A model generated the notes under the pieces. That model searched no databases. It saw nothing but the letters and a program-made list of their open reading frames with translations, and was not told the DNA's origin. From assembly GCF_024679095.1 (NCBI RefSeq), contig NC_066520.1, positions 14,643,209-14,707,208 on the forward strand: DNA of 64,000 nt, given 5' to 3'. The stretch is from Eriocheir sinensis. Lineage: Eukaryota; Arthropoda; Malacostraca; Decapoda; Varunidae. Positions 21,600 to 32,530 of this stretch are shown here, piece after piece. Position 1 is the stretch's first letter, and each line of letters begins with the position of its first letter. Position numbers and translations under genes: made by a program.

Positions 21600-21880
21600 G
21601 GGAGGGGAGAGGAGGGAATGGGACGAGAGGGTGAGAAAGGGTGGGATGGTAGAGGATGGAAGGATAGAGGAAGGGAGATAAGAAAGGAGGGGAAGATGAA
21701 GGGAAGGGACGAGAGGGTGAGAAAGGGTGGATGGTAGAGGATGGAGGGATGGAGGAAGGAGATAAGAAAGGAGGGGAGAAGAGGGGAAGGGACGAGAGGG
21801 TGAGAAAGGGTGGATGGTAGAGGATGGAGGGATGGAGGAAGGGAGATAAGAAAGGAAGAGGAAAGGAGGGGAAGGAGGGA
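21600..21880. repeat. Tandem triplication (~85-bp unit)
   Basis: GGACGAGAGGGTGAGAAAGG recurs near 21,621, 21,707 and 21,790. Each copy is followed by GGATGGTAGAGGATGGA and AGGGAGATAAGAAAGGAGG. Confidence 0.9.
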
Positions 21881-22239
21881 GGTTTGGGCCCATGTAGGGA
21901 AAAGGAATGAAAAGTAAGAGAAGAAAAGAAAGAAAGAAAGAAAGAAAAAAAGAAAGAAAAATAAGCGAAAGAAAAAGAAGAAAAGAAAGAGAAAAATAAA
22001 TTAAAGACAATAAAGCAGAAACAGAGGAAAGAACGAGTGAAGTAATAAAAACACAAAGAAAAAAAAGACAGACACAAAAAATGAAAGAAAGAAAACAAGA
22101 GAGAAAATACCAAGTTTGGGAAAATAATATGAAGATGTCAAATAACTCAGAAAGAAAAGACACTAATAAACATCCGTCATTACTGCTTAGAGGCACAACA
22201 GCAAAAAAAAAAAAAAAAAGAGCAAAATAACATCTCTGC

Positions 22240-22399
22240 GGCAGTAAATAAAGAACCGCCTTGTTCCCGGAGTGCTGCAGGGCGTCCACGGAGCCTCTGC
22301 CCTTCATCGCGTGTATACCGACCAGGCGGCGGCTCGCTCCCTCCCACAGCAGCACGTGGCGGCCTCTTGCATTGTTTACGTTCCGCCTTGATTACGTCG
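22240..22399. promoter_or_regulatory. CpG-containing unique island
   Basis: A 150-bp GC-rich unique segment in an otherwise A/G-rich neighbourhood, with CGCGTG, CACGTGGC (E-box) and GATTACGTCGG words. No open frame with a recognised domain. Candidate regulatory element or promoter remnant. Confidence 0.25.
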
Positions 22400-22650
22400 G
22401 CAGGTGAAAGGTAGAGGTGTAAGGTAAGGGAGCAAGGTAAAGATGGAAGGAAAAGGTATAAGGTTTAGGAGCAGCGAGTAACGGGCTTTTTTTATTGTTT
22501 CTTTTTTTGTGTGTACCCTTGTGCAGTCTCCTTTTGCTGTAAAAAAATAAAAATAAGTAAATAAAAAAAAAGCAGGTATAAGGTAAAGGTGCAAGGTAAA
22601 GGTATAAGGTTGAGGTGTACGGTGAAGTGCACGATAAAGGTGTAAAGGTG
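22400..22650. repeat. AAGGTATAAGGT minisatellite split by D80
   Basis: Units such as AAGGTGTAAGGTAAAGGTGC occur at 22,400-22,460 and resume at 22,572-22,650. The intervening sequence is a D80 copy. Confidence 0.78.
22465..22548 (+). mobile_element. D80 dispersed element, copy 4
   Basis: GGAGCAGCGAGTAACGGGC, T-run, ATTGTTTC, T-run, GTGTGTACCCTTGTGCAG, TCTCCTTTTGCTGTAAAA. This is a full-length copy inside the AAGGT minisatellite. Confidence 0.78.
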
Positions 22651-22825
22651 TTGTTTAAATGAGTCTTTGATTATAACGCCAAGGTATTAGGTATTAGTCT
22701 AGGTATAGGGATGTATAGGTAAAGGTTTTGTTTGGACACCGCTTTCATTTTAACGCCACAAAGGTGAAGGGTTATAAATATAGTTAACATGCAGAAAGTA
22801 AAAGGATGTTCTCTCTTTCTATTCT

Positions 22826-22845
22826 CTCTTCTCTTCTCTTCTCTT

Positions 22846-22916
<71 letters not shown>
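22826..22916. repeat. (CT)n microsatellite with CTCTT lead-in
   Basis: TCTCTTCTCTTCTC pentamer lead-in, then a pure CT run at 22,851-22,916. Confidence 0.94.
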
Positions 22917-22917
<1 letters not shown>

Positions 22918-23432
22918 AGTATCTACATGTCTGTCTACCTCAATCTCTACCATTCTCTTTATCTACCTGCCAACAATACTGCTTCAGGGTACAAGACAGC
23001 AATGCATATAAGAACTGCAGATACAGAAAAAAAATAGGTGCTCTTTCTTTCTCTTTTTCTAGGTCTTTATTTTACTTTCTATTTAGCTATCTATCTCGGT
23101 ATCTATGTATCTATCTATCTCAGTCTCTATCTCTATTTATCTACCAATAATTCAAGTTTCAGAGCAAGTAGACAGCGGTGCTTGCAATGGAAGAGCTCTC
23201 TAAATCTTAAGCTCCAGCACCTTCAGCTCGCAGCCTCGCCGAACATGTTACTCGCTGATAACGCCTTCGAGGGATGACGCCCCATGACAGCTGGTAGGCT
23301 CAACTCAAGGCTGGATGCTCTCTATAAGGAAGCTGACGGAAAAGAAAATGCCAGTCTGATCGTACAACTCACAACTCACTCATTGCTCTCTTCCCAGCAC
23401 AGCCACAGAGCAGAGACAAAAAACACAACACA
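22917..23432. other. Mixed unique sequence, no gene seen
   Basis: CTAT-type simple sequence to about 23,150, then unique sequence with no recognisable coding or RNA feature. Confidence 0.4.
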
Positions 23433-23650
23433 GGAGACGGGCAACTTAGCAGCATGAAAGAACACTGAAAAAAGACGGAGAGCAACACAGGGACGGAAAA
23501 CTTAGCAGCCTCAAAAACCACATGCAAAACACCAGAAACACAGCACTAGGACGCAAAACTTACCAACATTATAAAGTACACTGCAAAACAAAAAGAACAT
23601 ACAATACTAAGATTTAAAACTTATCAACATTAAAAACCACTGCAAAACGA
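23433..23650. repeat. Diverged ~60-bp tandem repeat
   Basis: AAACTTAGCAG- or AAACTTACCAAC-type landmarks near 23,440, 23,499, 23,560 and 23,620, each followed by CACTGCAAAAC-like sequence. Confidence 0.65.
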
Positions 23651-24268
23651 AGCCGCGAAATCTCCTCAAAGTCTTCAACGGGATATGTTTACTTACGGCG
23701 TAGTGAAGTGTAAGGCGCCTACACACAAGCTGGGAAGAATTTACAGGTAAGAAGTGAAGGAAAGCTGCATGGTAAGTGTAAATAGACAGGTGAGCATGTA
23801 GCGTGGACTAACCAGGTGGGTGATGGGAGCGAGCAGGGGAAAGAGGGGAGAGAGAACGGGGGAGGAGGAACAGAAAGGACGAGGGGAAAGGAGGGAGAAA
23901 GGGGAGAGACGGGGAGAGCACAGAGGAGGGGTGCGTTGAGTAAATTTGCAATAACTAATAATTCAGAGCATACAGGTATTATGAGGTTCCAAGCGATAAA
24001 CTGAAAGAGATATTAGCGCAGTGTTCTGGGAGAGGGAGGGAGGAACGAGGGGAAGACGGAGGCGAGGGAGGAGGAGGGAAAACAAAACAGAAGTGTGTAC
24101 GAACAGGCTGGGAGACTCTGGTGACAATATGAGCGGAAAATTTAGGGAATGGATGACGATTTTAATATTTGATTGTGTTAGCTCAAGACAATATATTATA
24201 AAACAAGTTCTTGGTACAAATACAAAGAAACAAAGACTGGAGTGTCGAGTGACCGGACAGATAGATGA

Positions 24269-24269
<1 letters not shown>
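23651..24269. other. Unique and purine-rich sequence, no gene seen
   Basis: Includes a GGGAGAGA-type purine patch (23,820-23,930) and unique flanks with a CAGGTGAGC box near 23,790. Confidence 0.4.

Positions 24270-24303
<34 letters not shown>
24270..24303. repeat. (CA)n microsatellite
   Basis: CA run of 17 units bounding the CpG-rich ladybird region. Confidence 0.93.
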
Positions 24304-24306
<3 letters not shown>

Positions 24307-24419
24307 TAGGAGCAACGCCCACACCCTTTCTCAGCCTGGCAGCACACCCACCTCACCCACCCCTCCCACACCTATCCCACCCTTCCCCACCCACCCTCAC
24401 CCTCCTGCTGGTTCATCCA

Positions 24420-26043
24420 AGTTTACTCTCATCGCCTTCCGCCCCGTCCCGCCCCTCCCCGCCCCGCCTCACGCCCTGGACGAGGCGCCGCAGACGATCA
24501 CTCTAATTGTCAGCCGCGCAGCGTGATCCTCCCCAATTGAAACGTCAACTTCGCGTATCAATAAATCGAAGCTGTCGGCAAAAGGGGCGGGCGGGCTGTA
24601 GACCTCCTGCCTGTCCCGTTGCTCTTCGCTCGGGGCCTCCAAGACGACCGCTCCTCCTCACCGCCGCTTCTTCTTTCTTGCCGTCCTCGCCATTCCGGAG
24701 GGCGCGGCTGAAGGACGAAAAGGTGTGGAAAGTGACGGAGGAAGGAGGAACGGCCGTCAGTCACAGCAAATAATGTGTATGTCCGAGTAGATCTTCCCCG
24801 TAGGTGGTCAAGCGGGTTACATGGCCGGCCGCTCCTCCTCCACACACGCACACACGTCTCCACACCTCTCCGTCCTTCCCTTCAATCTCCTCCCTCACCG
24901 CGTATCCCTCACATCTTCCTCCCCTCGCGCCCTCCCTTTCCGCCCCCTTCCCTCCCCTAGAATGGACTCATGTGTGAAATAAATATCATAATGAAGGGAG
25001 TGTGGTGGGGCGCGGGCGGCGGACGGGCAGCGGCGAGGACCCGTGGCGAATCGGGAATGAGGCGGCGGCGGAGGTGCTGGTGGCGACGCCCGTCCCGCCG
25101 CCGCCGCTCGCCGCCAGACAAAGGTGGTGCGTCAGCGTCTATATTTCAACTGGTTCTGCTTCCTGCCGATCCTCTCAATGGCTTCATCTGTTGGTATACA
25201 TTATTCATTATACTCGCCATTCACACCTACCGAGTTGCCAGGTGTCGCCGCCGAGCCGTTCAGCCGCGGTCCCGCGCGCCGCAGAGGGCTCGGCGGTGTC
25301 CTGTGAGCCCGGCGTGTTTACCGGGAAATAAAGATCATGGTGCATCTGCCTCCGAGTGTTTGGAGGAGGTGTGTAAGCAGAAACCACATGTATTTGCTTT
25401 AGGGTTAGACTCAACACGCGTCCTCTCGCTGCGGGTAATGAAATGCGCCGCGCGTCACCGCCGCCCGTGACTGGCTCGGCAGCGAGGCGGCGGGCGGGGC
25501 TTGGCGGCCGCCCTCCAATCAGCCCCGAGGGGCAGGGCGACGCCACGCAACGCCCACACCCCACCGCCATGCCAGCCAGAGTTACTGCCTGACATAATAT
25601 TCGAGCTTGGTTGGTGGAAAGAACAAACATTTGTTGACGTTTCACGTAAGCGATCTAATTTAAGTGGCACAGGAGAAGAATAGACGAAGAATTAGACAGG
25701 CGTCAGGCTGACAGACAGCCGAGAGCAAAGTGAACGCTGTAACTCACTGTGGTTGTTGGGAGTCCGAGAGCGAGTCAGCGCGGCGGCTGCGGCAGTGTTG
25801 TGGCGACCTCGCTCTCATCACCGCACTCCCGGGCTGCACGATTTCTCCGCCAAGGCATGTGACCGTCGGCAGCGACCGACGCTGCTTGGATACAGACTAA
25901 AAGTGCCGAACTTCTGTGACCACAGGCGTGTAGTGAGTGAACGGCGGGTGGAAATGTGGCAGAGGGCGGCGAAGGCGATACAGCGGCGGTGAAAAGAGCA
26001 AAGCGGCCGCCACCCGCGGGGGAGGCAGGGCGGCCGGCCCCGC
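24420..26043 (+). promoter_or_regulatory. CpG-rich upstream region and 5' UTR of the ladybird-type gene
   Basis: From about 24,420 to the start codon the sequence is CpG-dense and nearly free of microsatellites. Visible elements include CACTCTAATTGTC and CCCCAATTGAAAC cores with ATCAATAAATCG (24,495-24,570), a GC box GGGCGGGGC (about 25,492-25,500) and a CCAAT box (25,515-25,519). No convincing TATA box was placed, so the start site is unknown. An in-frame stop at 25,990-25,992 lies upstream of the first ATG. Promoter role is inferred from composition and position; cis elements for segmental or muscle expression would be expected for this family but cannot be assigned. Confidence 0.55.
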
Positions 26044-26851
26044 ATGTGTCCGGAGATGAGCGCTGAGGTGGCGCTCGGGGCCTGGCGCCGCCCGCCGGAG
26101 GCCGCGGAACCCTTGCAGAAACCAGATGGGGATACGGAGGACAGGCCGGTGGTTCAGACAAGCTCAGAAGAACAACCTGATTCTAGGCCGCGGACGGGAG
26201 ATGAGAGCGACAGTGATATTAGTGTAGGCTGCCCCTCACCGAGACCTGTCCGGGAAAACTCTGCTGAAAACGGGGAGAGACCGCCGCAGGATGCTACTGA
26301 GAGGCTGGAGGCCGCCCCCACCAGCACGCCCAGCCCGGGGACCACCACAAGTAAGTACCAGGAAGATGGCGTCACGTCCCCGGAGTGCGCCATGTCGCCG
26401 CCGGCGCCGCGTTCCCCGCCGGCCAAGGAGGGCGGCGAGGATGAATATTTCAAGCCGCTGAAGAAGCTGAGAATGGTGCAGCTGCAGCAGGAGGAGGCGG
26501 CACTGGCGGCACGTACGCAAGCGGGCGTCAAGTCATTCTCAATCACCGAGATTCTCAGCCACAAGCCAATAGTGGCAAAGGCCCCGGAGGCCACGGGGGC
26601 CCGCATAGTGCGGCCCTGGGACACTGACGACGACGACGACTGTGGCTCGCGGCCCCACTCCGTGGATGACATGAGCGTGTCGTCGGCCTCGTCCTCCGTG
26701 GGGTCACCTCGGCCGGCCTCAAGCGGCCCCAGCTCAACCAGCTCCGGTCACGGCCCCGCGAGACCGAGAGGCAAGGACGGCAACCCGCTGGACGCCCTGT
26801 TCCAGATGACCAGCAAGACCTTCGAGGGACTCAAGAGCGGCCAGCAGGCGG
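26044..26851 (+). CDS. lb: Ladybird/Lbx-type homeobox gene, first coding exon (homeodomain exon not in window)
   Basis: Ladybird/Lbx proteins are nuclear homeodomain transcription factors specifying muscle, heart and neural subtypes. This exon encodes 269 residues plus one base. Visible parts are an acidic, Ser/Pro-rich N-terminus (1-130), the block FKPLKKLRMVQ (136-146), an eh1-like repressor motif FSITEILSHKP (165-175) of the Groucho-binding type, the block RIVRPWD then five Asp (187-199), a Ser/Pro/Gly linker, and DALFQMTSKTFEGL (250-263). In Lbx/ladybird a block like the last sits just before the homeodomain exon. The exon ends at a GTGAGT donor in phase 1. ATG 26,044 is the first after an in-frame stop at 25,990; ATG 26,056 is a second candidate. 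No homeodomain is recognised in the following 37 kb, so the gene is partial here. Family assignment rests on the linear motifs; another NK-class gene is the main alternative. Confidence 0.78.
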
Positions 26852-26857
26852 GTGAGT
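26852..26857 (+). other. Splice donor of the ladybird-type exon
   Basis: GTGAGT follows GCAGGCGG directly and leaves one base of codon 270, giving a phase-1 intron. The frame continues open into CA-repeat sequence after it, but that translation (Thr-His repeats) is intronic. Confidence 0.8.
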
Positions 26858-26874
26858 ACCCCATCTGTCCCCGG

Positions 26875-26877
<3 letters not shown>

Positions 26878-26917
<40 letters not shown>
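26878..26917. repeat. (CA)n microsatellite at intron start
   Basis: CA run of about 20 units beginning about 25 bp after the splice donor. Confidence 0.94.
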
Positions 26918-26918
<1 letters not shown>

Positions 26919-28844
26919 AGTTCTCTACAGCAGTGTGCTGATGTTTTTTCCTCGCATTTGCTGTCAATTCCTTCATATTTACACAGACAAGCGCCACAAC
27001 TATATTATCTGCTTATTGTCTTAATACAAAAAACAGAGAATGAATTTTCCCCGTAGCAGCAATCATTACACCGCCGCGGACACACCGTTTTCAAGTAACC
27101 CGCGCCTGCGACATGTTTGACACGCTGTTATTGTGTTGTGTCTCAACGAGCGCTCGCCCTTGCGATGCGGGGCACACGCTGCCGTGCGGCGGTAGGTGAC
27201 ACACACATGACGGCAGACATGCAATATGCAGGAAAAATAGTTATTGTTAATAACAACCTCAGTAATATTTATTCTAATGATTTCAATGATGGTAGCGGTA
27301 TCAGTACCAGTAATGGTAGCGGTAAGAAAATTTACTACTATTATTAATAATGATGAAGTTAATAAAATAAAATAAAATCATCATTATTATCATTAGTAGT
27401 AGTAAAATCAGTAATGGTATTGGTAGTTTTTTCAATTTTACTATTACCAAAATAACTAGCATTGAAAACGCTAAAAAAAATCCCACAGCAGCAGCAGCAG
27501 CAGGGCAGTGACGTGAAAGCAACAACCAAACCTGACACAAGCAGCGGCGATTCTTTTCCTCGTGGCTGTGAAGAAAATCCTGCATGTACAGCAGCAACGA
27601 TCATCACGTTACTTGTAAAAAATATGTGTTAGTTTTCTTATCAGTATCTGCAAGACCTACATTTCTGACAAGCAAGTGAAATCTCAGGAAACAAAGTTAT
27701 TAAAAACACGACAGCAGCTTTCCAACAATGCTGCCAAATATTACGGCTGTCGTAAAACAGAACCGCTTGGCACTTCTATGAGGAGGAGGAGGAGGAGGAG
27801 GAAGAGGAGGAAGAAGAGAAGGAAGATTGCATGACAAACAGAGCAGAAAATGTTATGTTTCAGTTCACCTAAAATATATTTATAAGGAAAGATTAAAATG
27901 AGTCCGCGCAACCTTATTAATTATGCAAGCCCTCTCGCACACCCTCCCCTCCCCTCTATCCCTCTCTCTCTCTTTCTCATGCACAACCCCACGCCTGCAC
28001 ACACAAGAGGAGCAACAGATTTCCCCAAAATATTAATAAAACAAAATTACTAGTACACTTTCATGACCATAGGAATACCAGACACACGAAGCTGCATCAT
28101 TTTAGGAATAGTTAGCGTTTAAGCTACACAAAGAAACACCTAAAGAACCACTGAAGAAAGAGAATAAGTAAATAATGTTAACCAGGAGGAGACTCAGATT
28201 TAATTCTACGCAGAGTTCACACCACATCTCCCTAACACTGAGAGGCTGAATATATATAAAGTGACTCTATAATATTGTTCCGTAGTATTAACCATCAGAG
28301 GTGTAGCATGTTATAGAACACCACCACCGCCATTACCACTCCCAGATCACCATCATCACCACCACGACAACAATTCAACAAGGCGAGGAAGAAACAATAA
28401 TCACTGAATGGACAAGACTAACAAACAAATCCTAATGCCAGCTAGCACTTACGATAACAACACGCACATACACACGCACACTCACACCTCCTCATGTCAT
28501 GTTCATAAGCGACCACAAACCCGGGCTCACACTATACTCTTTCTTTTTTTTTTTTTTAACAAGTGCCACCGAACGAGTATTTTCTTTACAAACACTGCAC
28601 TACAATTTGGCCCGCGTAAAACACCGCCCTTCTGTTTTATCTCGGCACCCCAACACCCCGTTTTCTCCCACTTGCTTGCTCTTCAATTCTACCCAATAAG
28701 TGAGTTTTCTTCTCTTTTTTTTGTGTGGATCTTCTTCAGTCGGCGCGAGTTGATTATTATACGCCGAGAGATTTCTTAATTATGATGGATTGTGACGTAC
28801 GCACACACGCATGTACACTGATGGCATGCACACTTATACGATGG

Positions 28845-28852
<8 letters not shown>
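26918..28852 (+). other. Putative intron sequence, no exon recognised
   Basis: AT-rich unique sequence with short simple repeats: GTAGCGGTA/CAGTAATGGTA words at 27,290-27,430, (GCA)n at 27,487-27,504 and GGA-rich sequence at 27,781-27,830. No homeodomain or other conserved peptide is seen. Confidence 0.45.

Positions 28853-28919
<67 letters not shown>
28853..28919. repeat. (CA)n microsatellite
   Basis: CA run of about 33 units preceded by CGCGCG. Confidence 0.95.
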
Positions 28920-28924
<5 letters not shown>

Positions 28925-29333
28925 CCAGAATTTCTCCAGGAAACGATACGAAAAAAAAAAAATAGAATAACCCGCCACGTACTTTCAAGGCCAGAACTAC
29001 AACAAAAAGCCTGACTTTCACATCTGTATCAACATCGCTCTTTAAACACAGACGGAAGACGTTGGATAAAAGAGAGGAAACTGAAGGTAAAAATGATGGG
29101 AAATTAAACGGTATATATATTTGCACCGCGCAGAGCATCCCTTTGTGAATTTGAAAGTGTCCAATTGATTTTTCCTCCTCCCGCCCTCTCCTCTCCGCCT
29201 CAGGAATTTGCGCGTGAGTCACGAGGCCGCGGCACGGAGTGGGGAAGCCGCAGGCAGGGAGAAAAAAAAGTTAGCAAAAATCTGCCATGGCCGTATGATA
29301 TAAAGAAAAACCTCTACCCTATATACGGGCTGG
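28920..29333. other. Unique sequence, no gene seen
   Basis: Mixed AT-rich to GC-moderate sequence without a recognisable feature. Confidence 0.4.
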
Positions 29334-29361
29334 CACACACACGCACACGCACACGCACACG

Positions 29362-29418
<57 letters not shown>
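29334..29418. repeat. (CA)n microsatellite with ACGC variants
   Basis: The first third carries ACACGC variants and the rest is pure CA. Confidence 0.94.
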
Positions 29419-29420
<2 letters not shown>

Positions 29421-29505
29421 AATACACTGAAGTAGGACGAATTCAGAGGAAGATATATGGAAGTATTTTCTGTTACATTGATATACCAGGTGATTATGCA
29501 ATTTA

Positions 29506-29542
29506 TGTTACTACTACTACTACTACTACTACTACTGTTACT

Positions 29543-29573
<31 letters not shown>

Positions 29574-30095
29574 CGGCTGCCACTCCAGCAGCCGCCGTTG
29601 TTGTTGTTATTTTTGTTTCAACTACTACTACTTGTCTGTTGTTTTCTTGTTTGCCTTAGTCTTTATTTTTCGTAGTAGGGTGTTGTTGCTGTTATTGGTA
29701 TTGGTATTCTTGCTGCAGTTATTGTTATTGTTATTGTTGTCACAGTTGTTATCATTGTTCTTCTCGTGGTGCTGCTGCTGTTCTCATTGTTTTCATCATT
29801 ATTGCCGCGGTGGTTATTGTTTTTCCACATACGAGCTTCATAATTACCGTAAGAAATCAACTGATGATATTTTCGTAGTAAAACAGCGCCACTACTAGTG
29901 TTGCTGTTCCTGCGACTTATACAATTACTACAATTTTACTACTACTACTACTACAACTACTACTACTGCTACTACTACTACTACCATCACCACTACCACT
30001 GATACTGCTAATAATAATAATGCCACTACACTACCAATATACCTACTACTACTACTACTACTACAACTACTACTACTACTACTAAAATGAAAAAA
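29506..30095. repeat. Mixed trinucleotide arrays (ACT, CTG, GAT, GTT)
   Basis: Successive runs of ACT, CTG/CTT, GAT and GCAGCC, then TTG/ATT-rich sequence (29,660-29,830) and ACTACTACT arrays (29,937-30,085). Confidence 0.88.
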
Positions 30096-30129
30096 AAATA
30101 CCACAACTAAAGAGAACGATTATAAGAAT

Positions 30130-30130
<1 letters not shown>

Positions 30131-30211
<81 letters not shown>
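30131..30211. repeat. (ATA)n trinucleotide array
   Basis: Uninterrupted ATA/AAT run of 27 units, complementary to the TTA run about 135 bp downstream. Confidence 0.96.
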
Positions 30212-30346
30212 TTCTTTCATTGTTATCATTATTCATCTTACCCTTATATATCATTATTTCTATTATCATTTTTTTTATTTGCATCACCATTATCTCTTCT
30301 CTATTTATTACTATTATTACTACTGTGTTAAAAATATAATAACAGT

Positions 30347-30347
30347 A

Positions 30348-30439
<92 letters not shown>
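30347..30439. repeat. (TTA)n trinucleotide array
   Basis: Uninterrupted TTA/ATT run of 31 units. Together with the upstream ATA run it can form a long AT-only stem. Confidence 0.96.
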
Positions 30440-30719
30440 CAGTTTTATTGCTGCTGCTGTTCCTGTTGCTGTCGTGGTTTTATTTTGTAATTATGATCAT
30501 CCCATCACCATCCACGTCATCATAGGCATCATTACGTTGTCATAATTAATACTATCTACAAACTCACCCTGCCGCCCTCCCTGTCGTCTCCCTTCCCTCG
30601 CCCTCGCCGTGTCCAAATCTTTGTCTCCTCTCCCCTCGGCCCTCCGCCCCTCTCTCGTTCCATCACATTTTTCGTTTCTTCACTCAATCACTCCCTTACC
30701 CACCTCCCTCCCCACTCCC

Positions 30720-30960
30720 TTCCTCCCTCCCCGTGGCCTGTAATAAGTCCGATAAGCTGGGCCGCGATATGAAGAGCAGCGATCAGGCGGCCTTGCTGGG
30801 GCGCCAAATTGCCTTCCCTGCCCGTCAGCGGCGCCGCGCGGGCCAATCAGACGCGGCTCCGTCACCGTTGGGACGAGCCGGTGCCGGGCCGCCCGTATTT
30901 TTCAGTATTTATCGCCTGCCTTATATAGTAAATTTGACTCTTTGGCGGTGATTTCTATTG
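30720..30960. promoter_or_regulatory. GC-rich island with CCAAT box inside the putative intron
   Basis: A CpG-rich unique island follows AT-rich repeats. It contains CCGATAAGC and TTTATCGCC (GATA-type words), GGGCCAATCAG (CCAAT at about 30,843) and TTATATAGTAAAT at its 3' side. No conserved protein is recognised in the open frames. It could be an enhancer, an alternative promoter or an unrecognised first exon. Confidence 0.35.
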
Positions 30961-32073
30961 CTCTTATTTCGTTATTTAGGTTTATTTGATATCGTTTTTG
31001 TCTAGCCAATTTTTCTTTTATTCTTTTGCTTTTTATAATTCTTCATATATTTTTCGTTTGTTTTATCTGATTTTGTCTTGGTTGTTTATAATTTTTCTGT
31101 TTTCTGTTTTTTTTTCTTCCTTATCTCTTTCGTTGATCCATTTTCTTTTCTTATGCCTGGTAGAATTTTCATATTTTTGTTCAGCCTGGTTTGTAATTTT
31201 CTCTTTTCTGGACAAGGACTAAACACGAGTCTATAATTTGTTACCTGTCGCCAAAACTGCCTCATCTATTTCAGTGCATCATCTTCGACTGATTCCTGTA
31301 ACACCCGACATTTCGTTACATTGCCTTGCCCTCCCATCCACCCACGCACCCCCCCCCCCCCCCCTGCCAGCGTTAGCGAGTGACTGTGACTGATGACCAC
31401 CGTTGCCTGATTATCGTACTCAGAGCCTCGTATTTACCGGTTTATGAGTCATAGCTATTGCCAAAAACACCAATAATTAACTATTTTAACGAAAACTATA
31501 TATGAGGGCAGTTATTGGGATCAAGGAGGCAGTTTTTGGGTCGGATATTGGCAAACATTGGAGGCTGAATACGACAATCTGGCACCGTTGCTGATGACTA
31601 ATAACGCTTCTCGTCACATCCTACAGTTCCTCATTTTCCCTATACCTTGCAATACCTTTCTTTTTATCTCAACGCTCAATTTCTTTTCCATTTTTCCTTT
31701 CCGTCCACATTTCTATATATATCTTTCATAGTGACGATTTTAGATTCCGGTACTTTCCTCTTGCCATTAATATTCAATCGTACTTATTTTTACTTTTTGC
31801 TATGTTACCTGGCGCCTCATTTTACAAGGCAACCACTCACCTAAAAGCACACCACACACCAAAGATAAAAAAAAATTGATTATAATAAGTCATGTGCTTG
31901 AGACGAAGGTGAAGTAGCTAAAAAAAAAATAATGAAGATAGATTAATATGGAGGAGAAAGTGGTGATCATATTTCCTTTTTAGTAATCGAATCTCCACCA
32001 CTCTCAATCTACACGTACGGAAAATGAGGTTGAAGGGGCGTGAGGGAAGTGAGTGGAGATGAAGCGGGGAGTG
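30961..32073. other. T-rich then unique sequence, no gene seen
   Basis: T-rich simple sequence to about 31,200, a 17-base C run near 31,348-31,364, then AT-rich unique sequence. Nothing recognisable. Confidence 0.4.
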
Positions 32074-32096
32074 GCGGGGCGGGGCGGGGCGGGGCA
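32074..32096. repeat. (GGGGC)n, four to five units
   Basis: Tandem GGGGC units forming four G4 runs on the plus strand. They also match overlapping GC boxes. Confidence 0.85.
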
Positions 32097-32184
32097 GGAA
32101 CGGGGGAGGTGTGGTGACAATAGGAACACCAGACACCATGCACACTGTTCTTCCTAGCCAGGCGTGAAAGGGCATGCATTAAGG

Positions 32185-32213
32185 TGGGGGGGGGGGGTAT
32201 TGCAGGCATGATA

Positions 32214-32262
<49 letters not shown>
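32185..32262. repeat. G-run and (CA)n microsatellite
   Basis: A 12-13 base G run near 32,185, then CA at 32,216-32,262. Confidence 0.93.
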
Positions 32263-32263
<1 letters not shown>

Positions 32264-32338
32264 GCTTCAAAAAAAGACAAACTTATGCTCTGCCCAAATG
32301 AGATCACTCCATCTACACACATACCCTTACCAAGAACT

Positions 32339-32372
32339 CCTCCTCCTCCTCCTCCTCCTCCTCCTCCTCCTC
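32339..32372. repeat. (CTC)n trinucleotide repeat
   Basis: Pure CTC run of 11 units. Confidence 0.93.
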
Positions 32373-32530
32373 CCACACGATGCATTAGTCCATTTCGGAG
32401 CAGTGATTTACCTGGCGAAGGGTCATTAGTGAGGTGCCGCGTGGTGGTGCCTACCTGTCTATACACCTTACGTGCTGAATGGTGGTTGGTGGTGGTGATG
32501 GTGGTGGTGGGTGGTGAATGTGGTTGTATT

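Noticed and set aside
20910..22355. 481-codon minus-strand open frame
   Set aside because: Runs through GA and polypurine arrays; the translation is Leu/Ser/Phe/Pro low complexity with no conserved motif.
24970..25470. 166-codon open frame in the CpG-rich region upstream of the ladybird exon
   Set aside because: GC-rich sequence stays open by chance; Arg/Ala-rich with no recognisable domain, and overlapping frames on both strands are equally long.
26154..26672. Minus-strand 172-codon frame opposite the ladybird exon
   Set aside because: A shadow of the coding strand with Ser/Gly/Leu composition and no motif.
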